A DNA stretch of 64,000 bases from Linyphia triangularis (GCA_963978545.1 OZ021723.1:3906001-3970000), one strand, 5' to 3'; counted from the stretch's first letter, positions 1 through 12,509 are shown. The notes: generated from the letters alone by a model not told the origin. Program-made: numbers and translations.

Positions 1-515
1 TTGGTTGGTATGCTTTTGAGCATCCTGTTGGAAATTCGGTCAATACCGGGAGATGCGATTTTTTAGCTTATTAATAATGGAGGACACTTCCTCAGTGGAG
101 GTGGGTACAATGGAGAATTGAATTTGGGATTTTTTTCCATATTTCAACAGTGTTATTGATGTGTCTCTTGTAGTCGTCATCTCTGGGAGTAGAGTTTACC
201 TGAAATTGAATGGTCAGAGAGTCATCAAAAGCTTCACTCTTGTCATTTTCTGTGTATACTGGTCCGTTGTTACCCTTTATAGCTTTCGGTTACGCATCAA
301 ATTTCGTCACCTGTCAGATCCACTTCTTCAGAGGATACTTTTGTCCAGGTAGTGTATTCACTACTGTATACAGGAAAATCGCATTGCAATATTTTATTAT
401 CTTTGAAGCATTACTAAAAAAATATTTCATCCACGGTGAGTGAATGATTTACTGTCGATGTTTCCTTACTTTATAATATAAGATCATGACGGAAAAAAAA
501 AGTTAACAAATAGGT
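1..515. other. Unassigned AT-rich stretch
   Basis: No gene or recognisable element seen. The first 130 bases are less AT-rich than the rest, but the short open frames there have no motif I recognise. It may be the edge of an element that starts outside the window. Confidence 0.4.
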
Positions 516-519
516 TTAA

Positions 520-1957
520 AGCAGTCCAGCGCCTCCATTGGAGCCCATGTTAAATGTAACAAATTCTTTTAAAAACCAAGCATTCTGGCATTCTAAAATT
601 TTCACTGTTTAATATGTTTCTATCTTTTGTTACTTTAATACATGATTTTTATTATTTTTGAAAAATTAAAAAAATTGGAACTTTTTTAAAAAAATTGCTG
701 AGATTTTATATGATTTTATTCTTGTTAAAAAAAGCATGCTGCATATAATTTATTCATTGTGTTAAAGTAGGGGAGGGGAGGGAGGGATGGGACACCTTCA
801 ATAACTTCTAAATAATGCATTATTATTATTATTTTTTATTAACTTCTGATTCTTACACCAATTTATAAGGATAGCTTCATATTTATAGCTTTCAATCTTT
901 TTAGTTGCAGGTATTTATGAGGTTATGTAACAAAAAAGCTTTTTTGCAACACTAAAAGTAAGTACCTTTCTATATTTTCTACATAAGTTTTCAATATCTT
1001 TCATTATTACTAACATAATTGTTTTTAATGCTTTGTAGACCTAGTAATATAACTTTTATGAATAAGCAGTTAGGTTAAAAACTAAAACCAGCATGTTTAT
1101 AATAATAAGTTATTTTATTGAAATGTTATGTGTAGGGAAGGATGGGATACAAATCCTGTGGAAAGGACCCGCCCTCTTATATCTCCAGCCAAATAACTGT
1201 GCTTACTATGCAGTTTTTTTAGTTTGTACAATCAGCTTAATTATTTGGAGGAAGATATCATGGAGAATAACCTTTTTAATTGTGTAACAAATAAGACCTT
1301 TTACTTTTACAACTTAAAAAGTTGTTAGATAAAATAAAGGTTCAAAAGTGCACAATAAACTTTGTATACAAATGGAAATACTGTTTCTGTCCTTTTTTCA
1401 CAATATTTTTCAAAATTATGTATGCATTTTAATTTTTACACACATGTCCCATCCATCCCTTACATGAGGAAGAGATGAGATATTTGCCCTGCTCTTTTAA
1501 TTTGCTTATTAAAGTAATATAAAAGTAATTACCATCGTATTTATTTTTTTAAGTGTGTTAAAATGTTTCAAGATGTTATTCTAAAAATTGCAATGTTGTT
1601 TCTTCAGAAACAAATTTATTATAAATATTTTTCCAAAACGTGTCCCATACTTCCCTACTCTCACCTACTCAAATACAAAGAAACGTGTATAACAATTACA
1701 AGCATTTATATTAAATAGATTTTAAGTTATGTGCTCACAAAAATGAAAAATAACATACAGAGATATTTGACTTTGAAATTTAAAAACGGGATTTACATAT
1801 CTATTTTGATTTTACTTCAAAAACTTATGAACAAATCACTTCTAAATGATGTGCAATTACAAATGAGGTATCATTTTAAAGAGAAAAATTTAAATTTTAA
1901 TAAAAAATTATAAACTGAAAATCAATAACCTGAAAATGTTTCATCTTCCATACCTCC
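520..1957. mobile_element. TTAA-flanked MITE, interrupted copy
   Basis: The sequence between TTAA at 516-519 and TTAA at 1958-1961 is collinear with the element at 53959-54522. Both start with related text (GTCCAGCGCCTCC here, GTCCGGCACCTCC there), continue through CCATGTTAAAT, and end with matching ATCAATAAC and TGAAAAT blocks. This copy is more than twice as long because a second element sits inside it at 770-1665. It has no coding capacity. The TTAA flanks suggest piggyBac-type mobilisation; that is inference, since no transposase is present. Confidence 0.7.
770..1665. mobile_element. TA-flanked MITE nested in a TTAA MITE
   Basis: The ends are inverted repeats: the left starts GGGGAGGGGAGGGAGGGATG and the right, read on the other strand, starts GGTGAGAGTAGGGAAGTATG; both reach GGGACAC. 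TA at 768-769 is repeated at 1666-1667. The related copy near 54230 reads TTAAAGTACTTAAATAC where this one reads TTAAAGTA, element, TACTCAAATAC, so an uninterrupted site is available. Two more copies of the AGGGA..GGATGGGA motif lie inside, at about 1133-1152 (same direction as the left end) and 1444-1464 (opposite). The TA target suggests Tc1/mariner-type mobilisation. No coding capacity. Confidence 0.8.
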
Positions 1958-2281
1958 TTAATTACATTTACTAAGTTATGCAATTTCCGAAAGGCAGACT
2001 TTCGGGGCTCTTGAAATGATAACTAAAATTTGAGAGAGAGCTCAAGGTAAAGAAATCTAGTGTTTCAAAAAAAATTCGGTCGTCACTACTCATATGTTTT
2101 AATTTTATGATGTATTCTTTAAAGCATTTCTAAAATGGTATATATTAAAAATAAGAATTTTTACTTAATGTAAAAGTAAAGATGTTAAAATAACACATAA
2201 ACGTGAGCCATCGAAAAATAACATTATCACCCTTGGAAAATATGTAATTTGATCACTTTCTATCTTAAAAGTATTGTACTA

Positions 2282-3853
2282 CAGTGGTGGAAATTGATTT
2301 ATGAACCGACAGTTTTTTTTTTAAGTATTTCTTTATTAAATTAATATTTATCGATTTAAATTTCTTGCAATATACAGGTTTTGTATAATAAACTATACAC
2401 ATAAATATTTTTTTTTATAAATTCATAAACAATTTCTTTTGTTGATATTTTAGTTTCAGGATAAGGAAATTGGTTTATGAACTTTTACATTCAATCGCAA
2501 TTAATAATTAGTAAAGCCTCCTTTTTTCATTAATACTTCCTTGATTCTGTTTTTCTTAGATAACACGATACTTTGGATCAATTTTTTTTCAAGTAATTTC
2601 CAGTTTTTAATAATCGAGTCCTTCAATTCTGTAACTGTTGCATACTGCTTTCCATTTGAGTAAATCATTCGAACCAATTGAGCCCAGATATTTTCCATGG
2701 AGTTTAAATCAGGGCTATCGACAGGATGATCTAAGAGAACAACACTCTGTTCATCAAACCAGTCTTTAATTTCGTTTGAGGTGTGGATACTTGCATTATC
2801 CTGCATAAAAATGTAATCAAAGGCATAGTTTTGCCATGCAAACGGAAGCAAAGAATTTTCTAGAACTAATCTGTAATCAAGTGATGTTTGTCGACCCTTC
2901 AGAAACACAATTTCGCTTCTTCCATCATAAGATATCGTGGCCCAAACCATCAAACTTCCACCACCAAAATTTCTTCAAAAGACAGATTTTGGTTCCTTAC
3001 GAAGATCCCTTCAATAATAGTTTAAACCATCAGGTCCGTCCAAATTGAACATTTTTTTATCAGAAAATATTATTTTTTTCCATTCCCCCCCCCCCCCCAT
3101 TTCCATGAAGTTATCACAATATTTTAATCGATGTTCTTGTGATGCAGAGTCAACTTCGGACCAGCCTTCATTTTGGACCATTTCAAGATAGACGACGATT
3201 TCAATATTGGTCTTACTCTTCTGGGAGTTACAGGAAGTGATACTTCATTACAAATTCGCCTTGAACTGTAAACCTTTTTGGGATGCAAGTCGAACAATCC
3301 AGCTTTTGTCCCTCGTGCTTAAACGAGGATTACCTTTCTTATTGAAGTTTTTGTCGTTATCAGAAGGGTTCTTCAAATATTTATATATTACATTTATTGT
3401 TCCATTAATTAATTTGCTGATTTTTCTTACAGATTTGTTACATAGTATATAAGTGTCAATTTTTACCTTTTCGGCTTCAGACAGTCCCGCACGCTTACCC
3501 ATTTCCTAAAACGTGACTAAAACAAATAAATTTCAACGAAGTAGGCGTTGATATTATTTATAAACATTGATAGTAAGCTCCCCCTGATGTTCAAATGAAG
3601 AACTAGTTAAAATATTTGGTACCTGAGTTCAAAATAGATTTGAGATCATAAATCGATTTCCACCATTTGAGTTGCTTAAAAACGAAAAATAGATATATTT
3701 TTATTTACTATCATTTTTTTTTTTAATTTTTATGTGTGCAAATCCTTTATTATGCTCTGAATATACAACGCACAAAATTCGAATCAATAGCATTTAATAC
3801 TAAGAGATATTTGGTGAAAATAGTGTTAGTTCATAAATCAATTTCCACCACTG
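2282..3853 (-). mobile_element. Tc1/mariner element, Tc3-like, with IR/DR ends
   Basis: The ends are inverted repeats starting CAGTGGTGGAAATTGATTTA, flanked by TA at 2280-2281 and 3854-3855. A second copy of the repeat lies inside each end: about 2466-2483 (GAAATTGGTTTATGAAC) on the left and about 3650-3668 (ATAAATCGATTTCCACCA) on the right, each roughly 180 bases from its outer partner. Two direct repeats within each terminal inverted repeat is the IR/DR layout known from several Tc1-like elements. The interior carries a broken transposase on the minus strand. There is also a C run at about 3085-3098. Confidence 0.9.
2501..3502 (-). pseudogene. Tc3-like DD34E transposase, broken
   Basis: A cut-and-paste transposase remnant reading from 3502 to 2501. 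The ATG at 3502 opens an N-terminal helix-turn-helix region (MGKRAGLSEAEKVKID, then SVRKISKLINGTINVIYKYL) resembling the Tc3 family. The frame ends at a stop at 3248-3250. The middle continues in another frame, so a frameshift is present; a further stop replaces a likely tryptophan near 3020. The catalytic triad is still visible: Asp in IFSDKKMFNLDG near 3060, Asp in FMQDNAS, and Glu in NSMENIWA. Exactly 34 residues separate the last two, giving DD34E. The last block (2953-2501) is open and ends shortly before the inner left repeat. It cannot make active protein as it stands. Confidence 0.9.
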
Positions 3854-3855
3854 TA

Positions 3856-4316
3856 GATTCATGGTAATGTCGCTTTAAAAGTACGTGCATGAAAGATCCA
3901 TCAGATAATTATATTTGAAGTTGGGCTAAAGATTTTTCAGGAAACGAATAGCGCCTTACAAATGAAAGTTTCAGGCAGGTCTGGCAACTCACATCAAGAT
4001 GTTAATTGCGTTTAAATTAAGCAGACAAACACGAAGACACAAGAGACTGCCCCGTGGATTGTGGATACTAAACTTGTCAGTGTATAAAAATAGTCTTTTT
4101 TTTTTCTTCTTTTTTTTTTCACTTTACGAATAAGTATTAATTTTTTTTATTATATATATATTCTTTAACCAAAAGGCATAAATTAAATAAATCCCGACAG
4201 TAAATAATACGCCTCCTGTATTTTTCGTCTTAAAATAATTATTTCTGTTTTGTTATCGGTTAATTTTGACGTGATCTTATTAAAGAACTTACGTATACAA
4301 TTTTATGAATAGCTGT
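3856..4316. other. Unassigned AT-rich stretch
   Basis: Lies between the Tc3-like element and the next TTAA element. No coding region or repeat recognised. Confidence 0.4.
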
Positions 4317-4320
4317 TTAA

Positions 4321-4583
4321 GGGGACACTCAACCATCAAAACTTTTTTTTTGTTATTGTATTTTTAAATAAAAAATAGATGTCCCTATTTAAATTTATAT
4401 GAAATAACAGTATTTCACACACAAAAAATTCCCACATTTTTTAAAATGCTAAGGCTTTTTTAAATACTAATATTTTTTTAAACAATTTTTTTCTAAAACA
4501 TTCTTTAAACTATATTATATAAGAATTGGCAATAAAATACGGAATACCCGTAGCAATAATTATAATATAAATGTTTGTTTACA

Positions 4584-4633
<50 letters not shown>

Positions 4634-5009
4634 TTTATAAATCTGCAATATTTTTACTTAATGAAAACTACAACACGTTTTGTTTAGAATGCCAATTTAA
4701 AAAATAGATATATTTTACAACACGATCTAAAAGTTTAAAATGTCTCCATTAATTAGAAAAAAAAAGCCTTAACCTTTCAAAAAACCTAATATCAACAAAA
4801 ACCGAACTGTCACAAAAATCGATTTAAAGATTTCATTTCTTAAATAGAATATTATGGTATCCAGCATAAAATGTCATATAACTCATTAAAACACGTAGAT
4901 ATAGCTTTAAAACTTTGAATGCGCATTTATAAGATTCCAAACTATAATTATAGCAAATAAAAATTTAAAAAAATGGAAATATTTGCAATTTTTAGGGTAG
5001 AGTGTCCTC
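4321..5009. mobile_element. TTAA-flanked MITE starting GGGGACACTC
   Basis: TTAA occurs at 4317-4320 and 5010-5013. The ends are inverted: GGGGACACTCAACC on the left, and GGGTAGAGTGTCCTC on the right, which reads GAGGACACTCTACCC on the other strand. The element is 689 bp with no open frame. It contains an A run of about 46 bases (4586-4631). A short motif near 4539 (ACGGAATACCCGT) recurs as GCGGAATACCCGC near 33562 in another TTAA element, so the two may be distant relatives. Confidence 0.75.
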
Positions 5010-5554
5010 TTAATCTGTTATTACAATAGAAATCCAAAAGCTATAAAAAGTAAACAAAAATATGAACAACTCGACTTAACTTAATTTATAAAGTAAATAA
5101 GTAAAACAGATTGAGTGTCAAAGGAAAACATCAAAGTAAGCTTCAAATACATCTTTTCCTGAGGAATTATGATAGTTCTTTGATAATCTTTATATTTTAA
5201 AGTCGACTTATCGTAGTATTAATTTATCATTTTAGTACTTAATTTAAGGAAAATTTAAAAATGCAATATTTTTGTTACATTTTACATTAAATAATTTATC
5301 TTGAAATTTATTTTTTAAAAATTATTATCAAAAGCTCGAATGGTAGCTTTTAAAATCTTGAATCAATAATTTTATTTTCATTTATTTATTATCATAGTAT
5401 TTCATTTTATCATACTATAAACTCTTTTGTCATTGGATGCTTACATTATATTTCCATATTTATTCAGTTCAAATATAGAGTAGATATACTATACGTATAT
5501 AAAAAAACATATATTATTTTAGTCACTGGTAACTTTGTGTATAGGAAATCTTAA

Positions 5555-6140
5555 GGGGACTTGGTTCCCTTAAAGCATTTTTTTTTAAAATTTAGGCCTT
5601 TAAAAATTAAATTTTTACATATTTTCTACATCAATAGGCAATAATTAAATTTTATTTAAGAAAGGTTACATAAAACTCTAAATTTAAAAAAAAAAAAAAA
5701 TTAAAAAATTCACCAAACTTTAAATTCTATCTTATTTTTTAATTTTTCAATATTTTTTTTTAAATTCCTAGTTATATACTGTGAACTTTTAGTCATCTAC
5801 TTTGAATAAGTAAAATAGTAAAGAAGAAAACAATAACCTATAGGTATACCTATAGGTAAAAAAAAAAAAAAAGATATTATTCATCATTTAAATTTGGAAA
5901 AAAAAAAGTTTATTTTTTATCCATTCCTATATTTATCAAATGGATCATTACAATAACACTATAAAACTCATAATTTCATTCATATTTTTTGCCGTTTTAT
6001 CATTTTGAATCAGGTGAGAATTCCGAAAAAAACGCGAACTGAGAAAAATACGTTCGAAACACCGAATGAGCTATTGCAGCTACGTTAAATTTTCCATAAA
6101 ATATAATTTGTATGCCATTGCAGCTCAAAAACGTGACAGG
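5555..6140 (+). mobile_element. TTAA MITE (GGGGACTTGG family), right end lost
   Basis: TTAA at 5551-5554 is followed by GGGGACTTGGTTCCC. The body matches the copies at 34807-35480 and 62120-62840, notably the shared blocks GAACTGAGAAAAA, CGTTCGAAACA and GCTCAAAAACG near 6040-6135. The right terminal repeat is missing, so the copy is truncated or deleted after about 6140. A perfect 22-bp palindrome lies at 5836-5857. Confidence 0.7.
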
Positions 6141-6421
6141 TACTCAAAGTAGGCAAGTACTGAATTAACATATATTAAATGACAAAACATAATATTGTTG
6201 ATAACTTGAAATATTTTTAAATGCATCCATATCGTAATAAGACAATTGCCCCTTGACAAATTTTCGTTGCTTCGTATAAAATGAAAGAAAACTAAGTTTT
6301 GGCTTTTACCTTACGTAACACCTTCAATCTAATTACAATTAAGCGTCTGCGTTTCTTTAACGACACTTTATGGTTGTTTAATTTTATATAAAATTATAAA
6401 AGAAATGAGTTGTCTATTTAA

Positions 6422-6915
6422 ATCCTTTATATTAACTTTGATTGTGTGGGTTTGTCAATGGAGGCGGAATTTGCGGATGTCTAATTAGCCCCTTTGCCGT
6501 CATCCAATACGGCTGAAACTTGGCAGATAGGTTCGATGTCAAAGACAATGTATTCTATCCAATTTTGGGACTGTTACTGTCTATAAAAGGTCATTTTTGA
6601 GAAATACTATTAAACCAACTTGTCGTCATACAATCGGATTAAAACAACCATTTACCGATCATTGCTGAAACTGTTTACTGTTGCCACAATTAAAAAAAAA
6701 TAATAAAATTAATTTAATTAGAATAAGTCAATGCTATTTGGATGTGATGGTATAAATTCATATTCTTTTTTAATAAATAATTTTTGAAAAGTAGTTCGCT
6801 ACAAATTTCGCTGATGGAAATATTTTTAAATATATAAAAATTGACTATATAAAAATTAACTATATAAAAATTGAAAATGCATATAATGAATTTTTTAAAA
6901 AATCTGTTTTTATGG
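6422..6915 (+). repeat. Unclassified dispersed repeat, copy 1 of 3
   Basis: Starts ATCCTTTATATTAACTTTG and matches the copy at 56931-57665 and the inverted copy at 54950-55380. Shared landmarks in order: a GTCATCCAAT block, GAAACTTGGCAGATAGGTT (6517), a CTGTTGCC block (6670), TTTTTAATAAATAA, and CTGTTTTTATGGGTT at the end. No terminal inverted repeat or coding region seen, so the class is unknown. This copy supplies the empty site for the hAT MITE at 57402-57643. Confidence 0.7.
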
Positions 6916-7546
6916 GTTGTATTATACTCTATTCTTATTTAAAAAGGCTTGACTGAGAATATAAAGTGTCAATACCACATAAAATTCTTGCATTTGAGCT
7001 TACAATTCATTTTTCAGCAGAGCTAATTTCTTACAGGAATAAATTTTTCAGAAGAGCTAATCTCCTAAGGAAAGTTTCTCAGATTATCTTTTGAGCAAAA
7101 TATTACTTCAGTTAATCTGTTGAATTAGAATATACTTTGCCTTTTGCTAAACTTACATTTTTGTTAGAATCTTTATATTTTAAAAACACATTACGAAGCT
7201 TTTGGGAAAATGTCAAATTGTGTTGGCGGCTAAGAAAAGCTTTCTCTTTGAGAAATTCTTGAAAGATAAACTAACTTTAATTTTAGATACAGAAAGGGGC
7301 CAAAGAAAATGATAAATAAAGTAATGGTTTAGGGAAGTTTGCTGTGCTTTTCAAAATGTGAGTTGCTCTAAATTTTATGCTAATTCGAAAAACATTAAAT
7401 GCAAAAACCAGATGGAATACTAAATGGAAAAATTAGCCTTTGTTAACCTTTTCTTTTGTACATACATTATCACAGTACGGAAACATAATAGTTTTTTATT
7501 ATTTTATTTGGTTAGTTTTCTCTACTTCTTGGTTAAGAACGGTAGT

Positions 7547-7586
<40 letters not shown>

Positions 7587-7647
7587 AGATCAAAGAGTTA
7601 ATTCTTTGAGCAGAGATAATATCTATGGTAAAAACCTTTTGTTAAGT

Positions 7648-7686
<39 letters not shown>

Positions 7687-8446
7687 GATTGACCTGAACA
7701 TTTGAGTGAGTAATATTACATTAAGTATGTAGGTCATATTTTGTACGATTCCAATTGGGTTTCTTCTTCTAATTGTCTTTATAGCAGTTTATAATATTTA
7801 AATGCCACCCAATTTAAAACTATGCAAATTATTTTCACTAAAGTCAAATGTAACTTTTTTTGTTGTTTAATAAATTTATGTAGATTTGTGTGGCATTTGA
7901 TTAATATTAGGACTTCTTGAACACTACCTTATATAAATGTTAATTTACTCTTTCATTCAGTGCAGAATTATTTGCAGATCAATTCTACTCTAATTTATGT
8001 GATCAAACTACTAATTTTATACTTTTTTAACTTATGATCTACTGTAAAAATTTAGGTGAATTTGTAATCAAGTTCTATCAAAAGCGTAAAGTCCAACGCT
8101 TTTTTTTTTTTTTTTAATTACTTTTCATTTTGGAAATAAGAAAATTCAAAGTCCTTTTTTTTATATATATTTAGATCTCTTGATCGATCACACTGAGAAA
8201 AAAGTTTTACTCAAAAATGAAATATTAACCTACACTTTTTAATTAAAATGGTATAGCTTTAAAAATAAGCAACGACCTACTGAAACAACAGTTTCTTAAC
8301 ATAAAAATGAGAAATCGCATATTATTCGAATCCCGCTGTTCTAAATCTATCATCGAAAAAGTCAAGAACTAAAATTTTTAATTTTAAGGGGAATCGGTAT
8401 CCTCAAAATAACATAAAAATTCGATATTGATACTTTTATTTCATAA
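6916..8446. other. AT-rich stretch with long A and T runs
   Basis: No gene recognised. Contains an A run at about 7552-7584 and a T run at about 7650-7681. The text TTAAGGGGAATCGGTATCC near 8385-8403 resembles the end of the GGGGACTTGG family and may be an isolated terminal fragment. Confidence 0.4.
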
Positions 8447-9634
8447 CTAGCTAAATACCGATGCTTCGCTACGAAATTTTAACATGTGCAATATTTTAGC
8501 TAGCTGTGATGCCTCGCATTGCATAAATCTGTCATTCGTGTATAGAACCCAGTTTTTGGCGCTTCGCTCACAGGAAGGTTCATCGCTACGCAAAATCGAA
8601 TTCGCTTCGTTCGCTGAAAAGTTCATGGATACATAAACACAGGCTTATTTCACTCGTTAAAAGGTTCATTGCTATGCAAGCATAGGCTCACTTCGCTCTC
8701 TGAAAGGTTCATTGCTGCGTAAGCAAAAGCTCGTTTCACTCACTAAAATCTAATTGCTACGTAAAGACTTAAAATTGGAAGCCTCTTACTTTTCAAGAGA
8801 AAAAATTCCCCGTTAATAGAATAATACAACACCCCTTTAAGATTATTTTACCACGTGTTTGTGGAAAGCAAAATTAGAGGGTAAAACTACGTATGTTGAA
8901 ACTTTCAGAGATCTAGGACTATTCGAAGTCGCTTTTTGTGAAAAAATTAATTGAAAAACAAATTAAAATTTTAACATTCTTTTTGTCAGTCCAATTAGAA
9001 GGCCATAACTACTTGTGTTGAAAATTTAAGAAATGTAGCCCAACTACAAATCATTTTGTAAAATATTTGTTAATTAATTAAAAACAAATTCTGTTCTTCA
9101 AAGATCCAATTAGAAGGCCACAACTATTTATGTCGAAAATTTCAAAGCTGTAGCCCTATTTGAAATCGTTTTGTAATATATAAATTAATTAATTAAAAAT
9201 GAACAAAATAAAAATTAAAAATTTTGTTTTTTAAAAGTCCAATTAAAAGGCCAAAACTACTTATGTTGAAAATTTCAGATAGCCCTATTATAGATATCGT
9301 TTTGTAATATATTTATTAATTAATTAAAAAAGAACTCATTAAAATTTTAACGTTCTGTTTGTGATGTATACAATTAGAAGTCCAAAACTACTTATGTTGA
9401 AAATTTCAGACCTGTAGCCATATTAGATATCGTTTTGTAACATATTTATTAATTAATTAAAAAATTAATTATTAAAGAACTAATTAAAATTTTCACATTC
9501 TGTTTATGATGCATAAAATCAGAAGGCCAAAACTACTTATGCTGAAAGTTTCAGAGCTCTACTCCAATTTTAAGTAGGTTTCTATAGATCCACAGAGCCA
9601 CAGACAGACACACAGCTTGTTTTATTATTATAGA
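8447..9634 (-). mobile_element. Non-autonomous Helitron with about 6 internal units
   Basis: On the minus strand it starts TCTATAATAATAAAACAAGC and ends GGTATTTAGCTAG, between A and T as Helitrons require. It has no TSD and no terminal inverted repeat. A short stem-loop, TTCG-TAG-CGAA, lies about 15 bases before the CTAG end, as expected for the Helitron 3' hairpin. The middle holds about six units of 115-140 bp, each with the same core (plus strand AATTAGAAGGCCA..ACTACTTATGTTGAAAATTTC, recognisable at about 8885, 9005, 9120, 9248, 9383 and 9526), separated by TTAATTAATTAAAA. No Rep/helicase is encoded. Confidence 0.85.
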
Positions 9635-12240
9635 TGTTTTATATTTTATTTTATTTTCCATTGTTGTATTACTTTAGTTTCTATTCAAATCAGTAGTGTG
9701 TTATAATTTGTTTCTAAAAAGCTAAGCTGTATAATACTTTTATCTTTAACTTTAGTTTTCTCTAAGTCCGATATTTCAAACTTCAATATACTTTTTTTAA
9801 CTAACTAATGGAGATATAGCACTATTTTTTTTATAAAATTGCAGTGCAAAACCAACAGATTAAACAGCCTAAAAATTTCATGTTATTTTCATAATTACTT
9901 TTTTAAAATACAAAATTTTTATAAAAAATAGGTTTATTCCATAATGAAATTTGTAAGATTGATTCAATTTTAACAAAACAAAACAAAAAATTTGCGATGT
10001 TACCAAACTTTAACCTCAGAATCTTATATGAGATCTATTTGACCTATTTAAATACCAATAGTTTGAAATCCAAGTGTTCCTTCTCTGTAATCTTCTTTCC
10101 TATTAACCTGCCAATAACAACAGTTCTAAAATTTTTGCTTTGCAAATGCTAAAGTCTATGTCAACACAGTCTACCCCTCTATGTTTGAGCGTCGGTCTCG
10201 CTATGATTGGCTTGTTAAAAATTAATTTTTAGTCCATGTTTTATTGGGCATCCAAATAATATTCCAGCCCATTTCATTCTCTGTATTTTTACATTTTCAT
10301 TAATGTTTGCACCTCGGTAAAGTTAGTAAAAGTTAAAGTTACACTTCCTTTGCTACATTCTGTTAGTGTGTAATAATTATCGAAAATACTCATCAAAACT
10401 TTTCTCCAAATATATGTGTAAAGCATATTTAAATCTCGAGATCTTAGTCCAAGTCTCGGTGACGTATAATAGCACAGGTCAAGAAATTTGGTTCTTCCCC
10501 TTACCGTATCTGAATTTAAGCAAACCAAACAGATTATGGTTGGCAGATCTTTCAATTTATGTTTGATGATAAGTACTTTAGTAACTACTTCACGCCAATT
10601 TAATTACAGCAAAAAAATATATATATATCAATACGTTTTTCCACCATTATCCAGGATAAAGATTCCAACTTGACTCATATTTCAACTCTGGCTATTCTTA
10701 AAGAAACAAGGTCTAAGTCAAACCCGTAAACGCAATACGATAAAATTAAAAAAATACATTTACTAAAATTCATTCAGACCTTCTGGTTCTAGGCGTTCTA
10801 TTACTGGTTATGTTTTGGTCACAAGTGGAAAAACCAAGAAATAGAAGTAGAAGAAAAATATAGTAATGACGGTAATTTTTGAAAAGCCACGTACATTCGT
10901 GCAATTTTGGACAATTATTATACAATATTTTACTCCAACACACCTGGAAAAAAGCGATGACGAAAATTACCAGTGTACTAGTTAGAATAAGAGCTGAATT
11001 GTGAAAACTAACCTCCGCTATGATAACATAATATACCCATGTCACTTTTGCCAATAAGACATTAGGACTTTAGTTTAAAATCCTGTCGCTTTTCTAGATG
11101 GTTTAGCATACAAGCTTTATATATTTTACTTTATCTATTGCCTTTAAAGGATTATAATTGGAAATTAATTTTATTTTTATTAATAAATACTTTTCAATTT
11201 ACAGAAATATACATTAATTTAATTTTATTATTGCGAATACATTAACATACTGCGATTCAGAAAGAAGGATTATTTTTAACTTAAATGAGGAAAAAAACTA
11301 AAATATATAAATTTCCTTTCTTATTCTTAATATAATGAAATTAGATTTTGCTTAGAAATCATTACAATTGTACTTTAGATAAAAGATTTTGAAAACTTTT
11401 ACTTTCTTCATATGATTAAATTCCGATGAAATTTTTTTTCATAATTAAAAGTCCGTATTCTAATAATTACCTAGTGAAAAAAACAAATAAACGTGAAACA
11501 AAAGTATTCTTTCTTATAATTGATTTTTTAGGAAAATATGAATAAAAGACTAGCTCCTGAAATAAAGTACCAGCTAGTTTAATAAGATAGATAACTAAAC
11601 TCAATTTACATATATTGTTGAGATTTTCATTTTTGAATAATGCAGAGATACACTTTTTAAATTAAAAAAAAGAAAAGATTTTGGATCAATGGTTTATTTT
11701 TAAGTCAGATTAAATGAAATCTGCTGATCATTACTTTGAGAGCTTCGTTTCCACAAATATTTATGCCAAATGTGCTTTTTATCCTCAATTACGTACAAAT
11801 GTATTTAAAGAAAGAATAATGCTAAACATTGGTATAAAATACATTTAAAGTTAAAATTTAAAATATGCTAACGATTTTTTCAGTGTTGATTTGTTTGCTG
11901 TTACGACGATTTTAAATCTGTTTCTACTACTTATGAACGTAATATGTAAGCACATTATGATTATAAATAAAACTTATATTAGACTTGCAAATTTGCAAAT
12001 TCTTCGATACTTTTATAGCATTCAAATTTAAGTATATGAATTTGCTTAATTAGTTTAATAGTTATGCAGTTTATGGATTACGCCAAACTAATTGAAACTG
12101 AATTTTTATAGCCTTGTATTTAAACTTTTGTATTAACCAGATATAAACACTGGCATTATAAAGTAGGATGGAGCGAATATTTTTTTCCTTTTCTTTTTAA
12201 AATGCTGTATTGCAGAAAACTTGCCTTTTGCGTAGATAAG

Positions 12241-12243
<3 letters not shown>
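9635..12243. other. AT-rich stretch, no defensible gene
   Basis: Mostly low-complexity DNA. The only part that stands out is 10080-11060, which is less AT-rich and has two open stretches on the minus strand, listed separately. Confidence 0.4.
10289..11054 (-). other. Possible decayed gene fragment, two open stretches
   Basis: Two minus-strand open frames, 11054-10770 and 10555-10289, lie in different frames in a patch less AT-rich than its surroundings. The first has two hydrophobic stretches (SALILTSTLVIFVIAFF and YYIFLLLLFLG) that could be membrane segments, with polar text between. The second is a mixed-composition peptide with no motif I can name. A membrane receptor remnant is one possibility, but I see no family signature and no convincing splice sites. 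Chance open frames are equally likely. Confidence 0.15.

Positions 12244-12328
<85 letters not shown>
12244..12328. repeat. (TA)n microsatellite
   Basis: About 85 bases of uninterrupted TA dinucleotide. The repetitive Tyr-Ile reading frames over it are artefacts. Confidence 0.98.
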
Positions 12329-12331
<3 letters not shown>

Positions 12332-12509
12332 ATCTGGGAGGCGCATCCACTCTAAACTTTCAGAAAATATACGATTTTCATAATTGTTCCGACAAATGAA
12401 AAAAAAAATCAAATAACTTCTATAATAAGTAGATATAGGCATATTTTGTAGAAAAAAGAATATAAAATATAAATAAATTTAAAAATTAATATATTTTGCA
12501 ATTCACTAG

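Noticed and set aside
7424..7609. Open frame ending in a lysine run
   Set aside because: The lysines come from an A run, and the rest has no motif. The same applies to 35044-35250 and 12768-13070 upstream of the LINE match.
12156..12442. Open frames rich in alternating Tyr and Ile
   Set aside because: They are translations of the (TA)n microsatellite, not genes; the same applies to 44428-44697.
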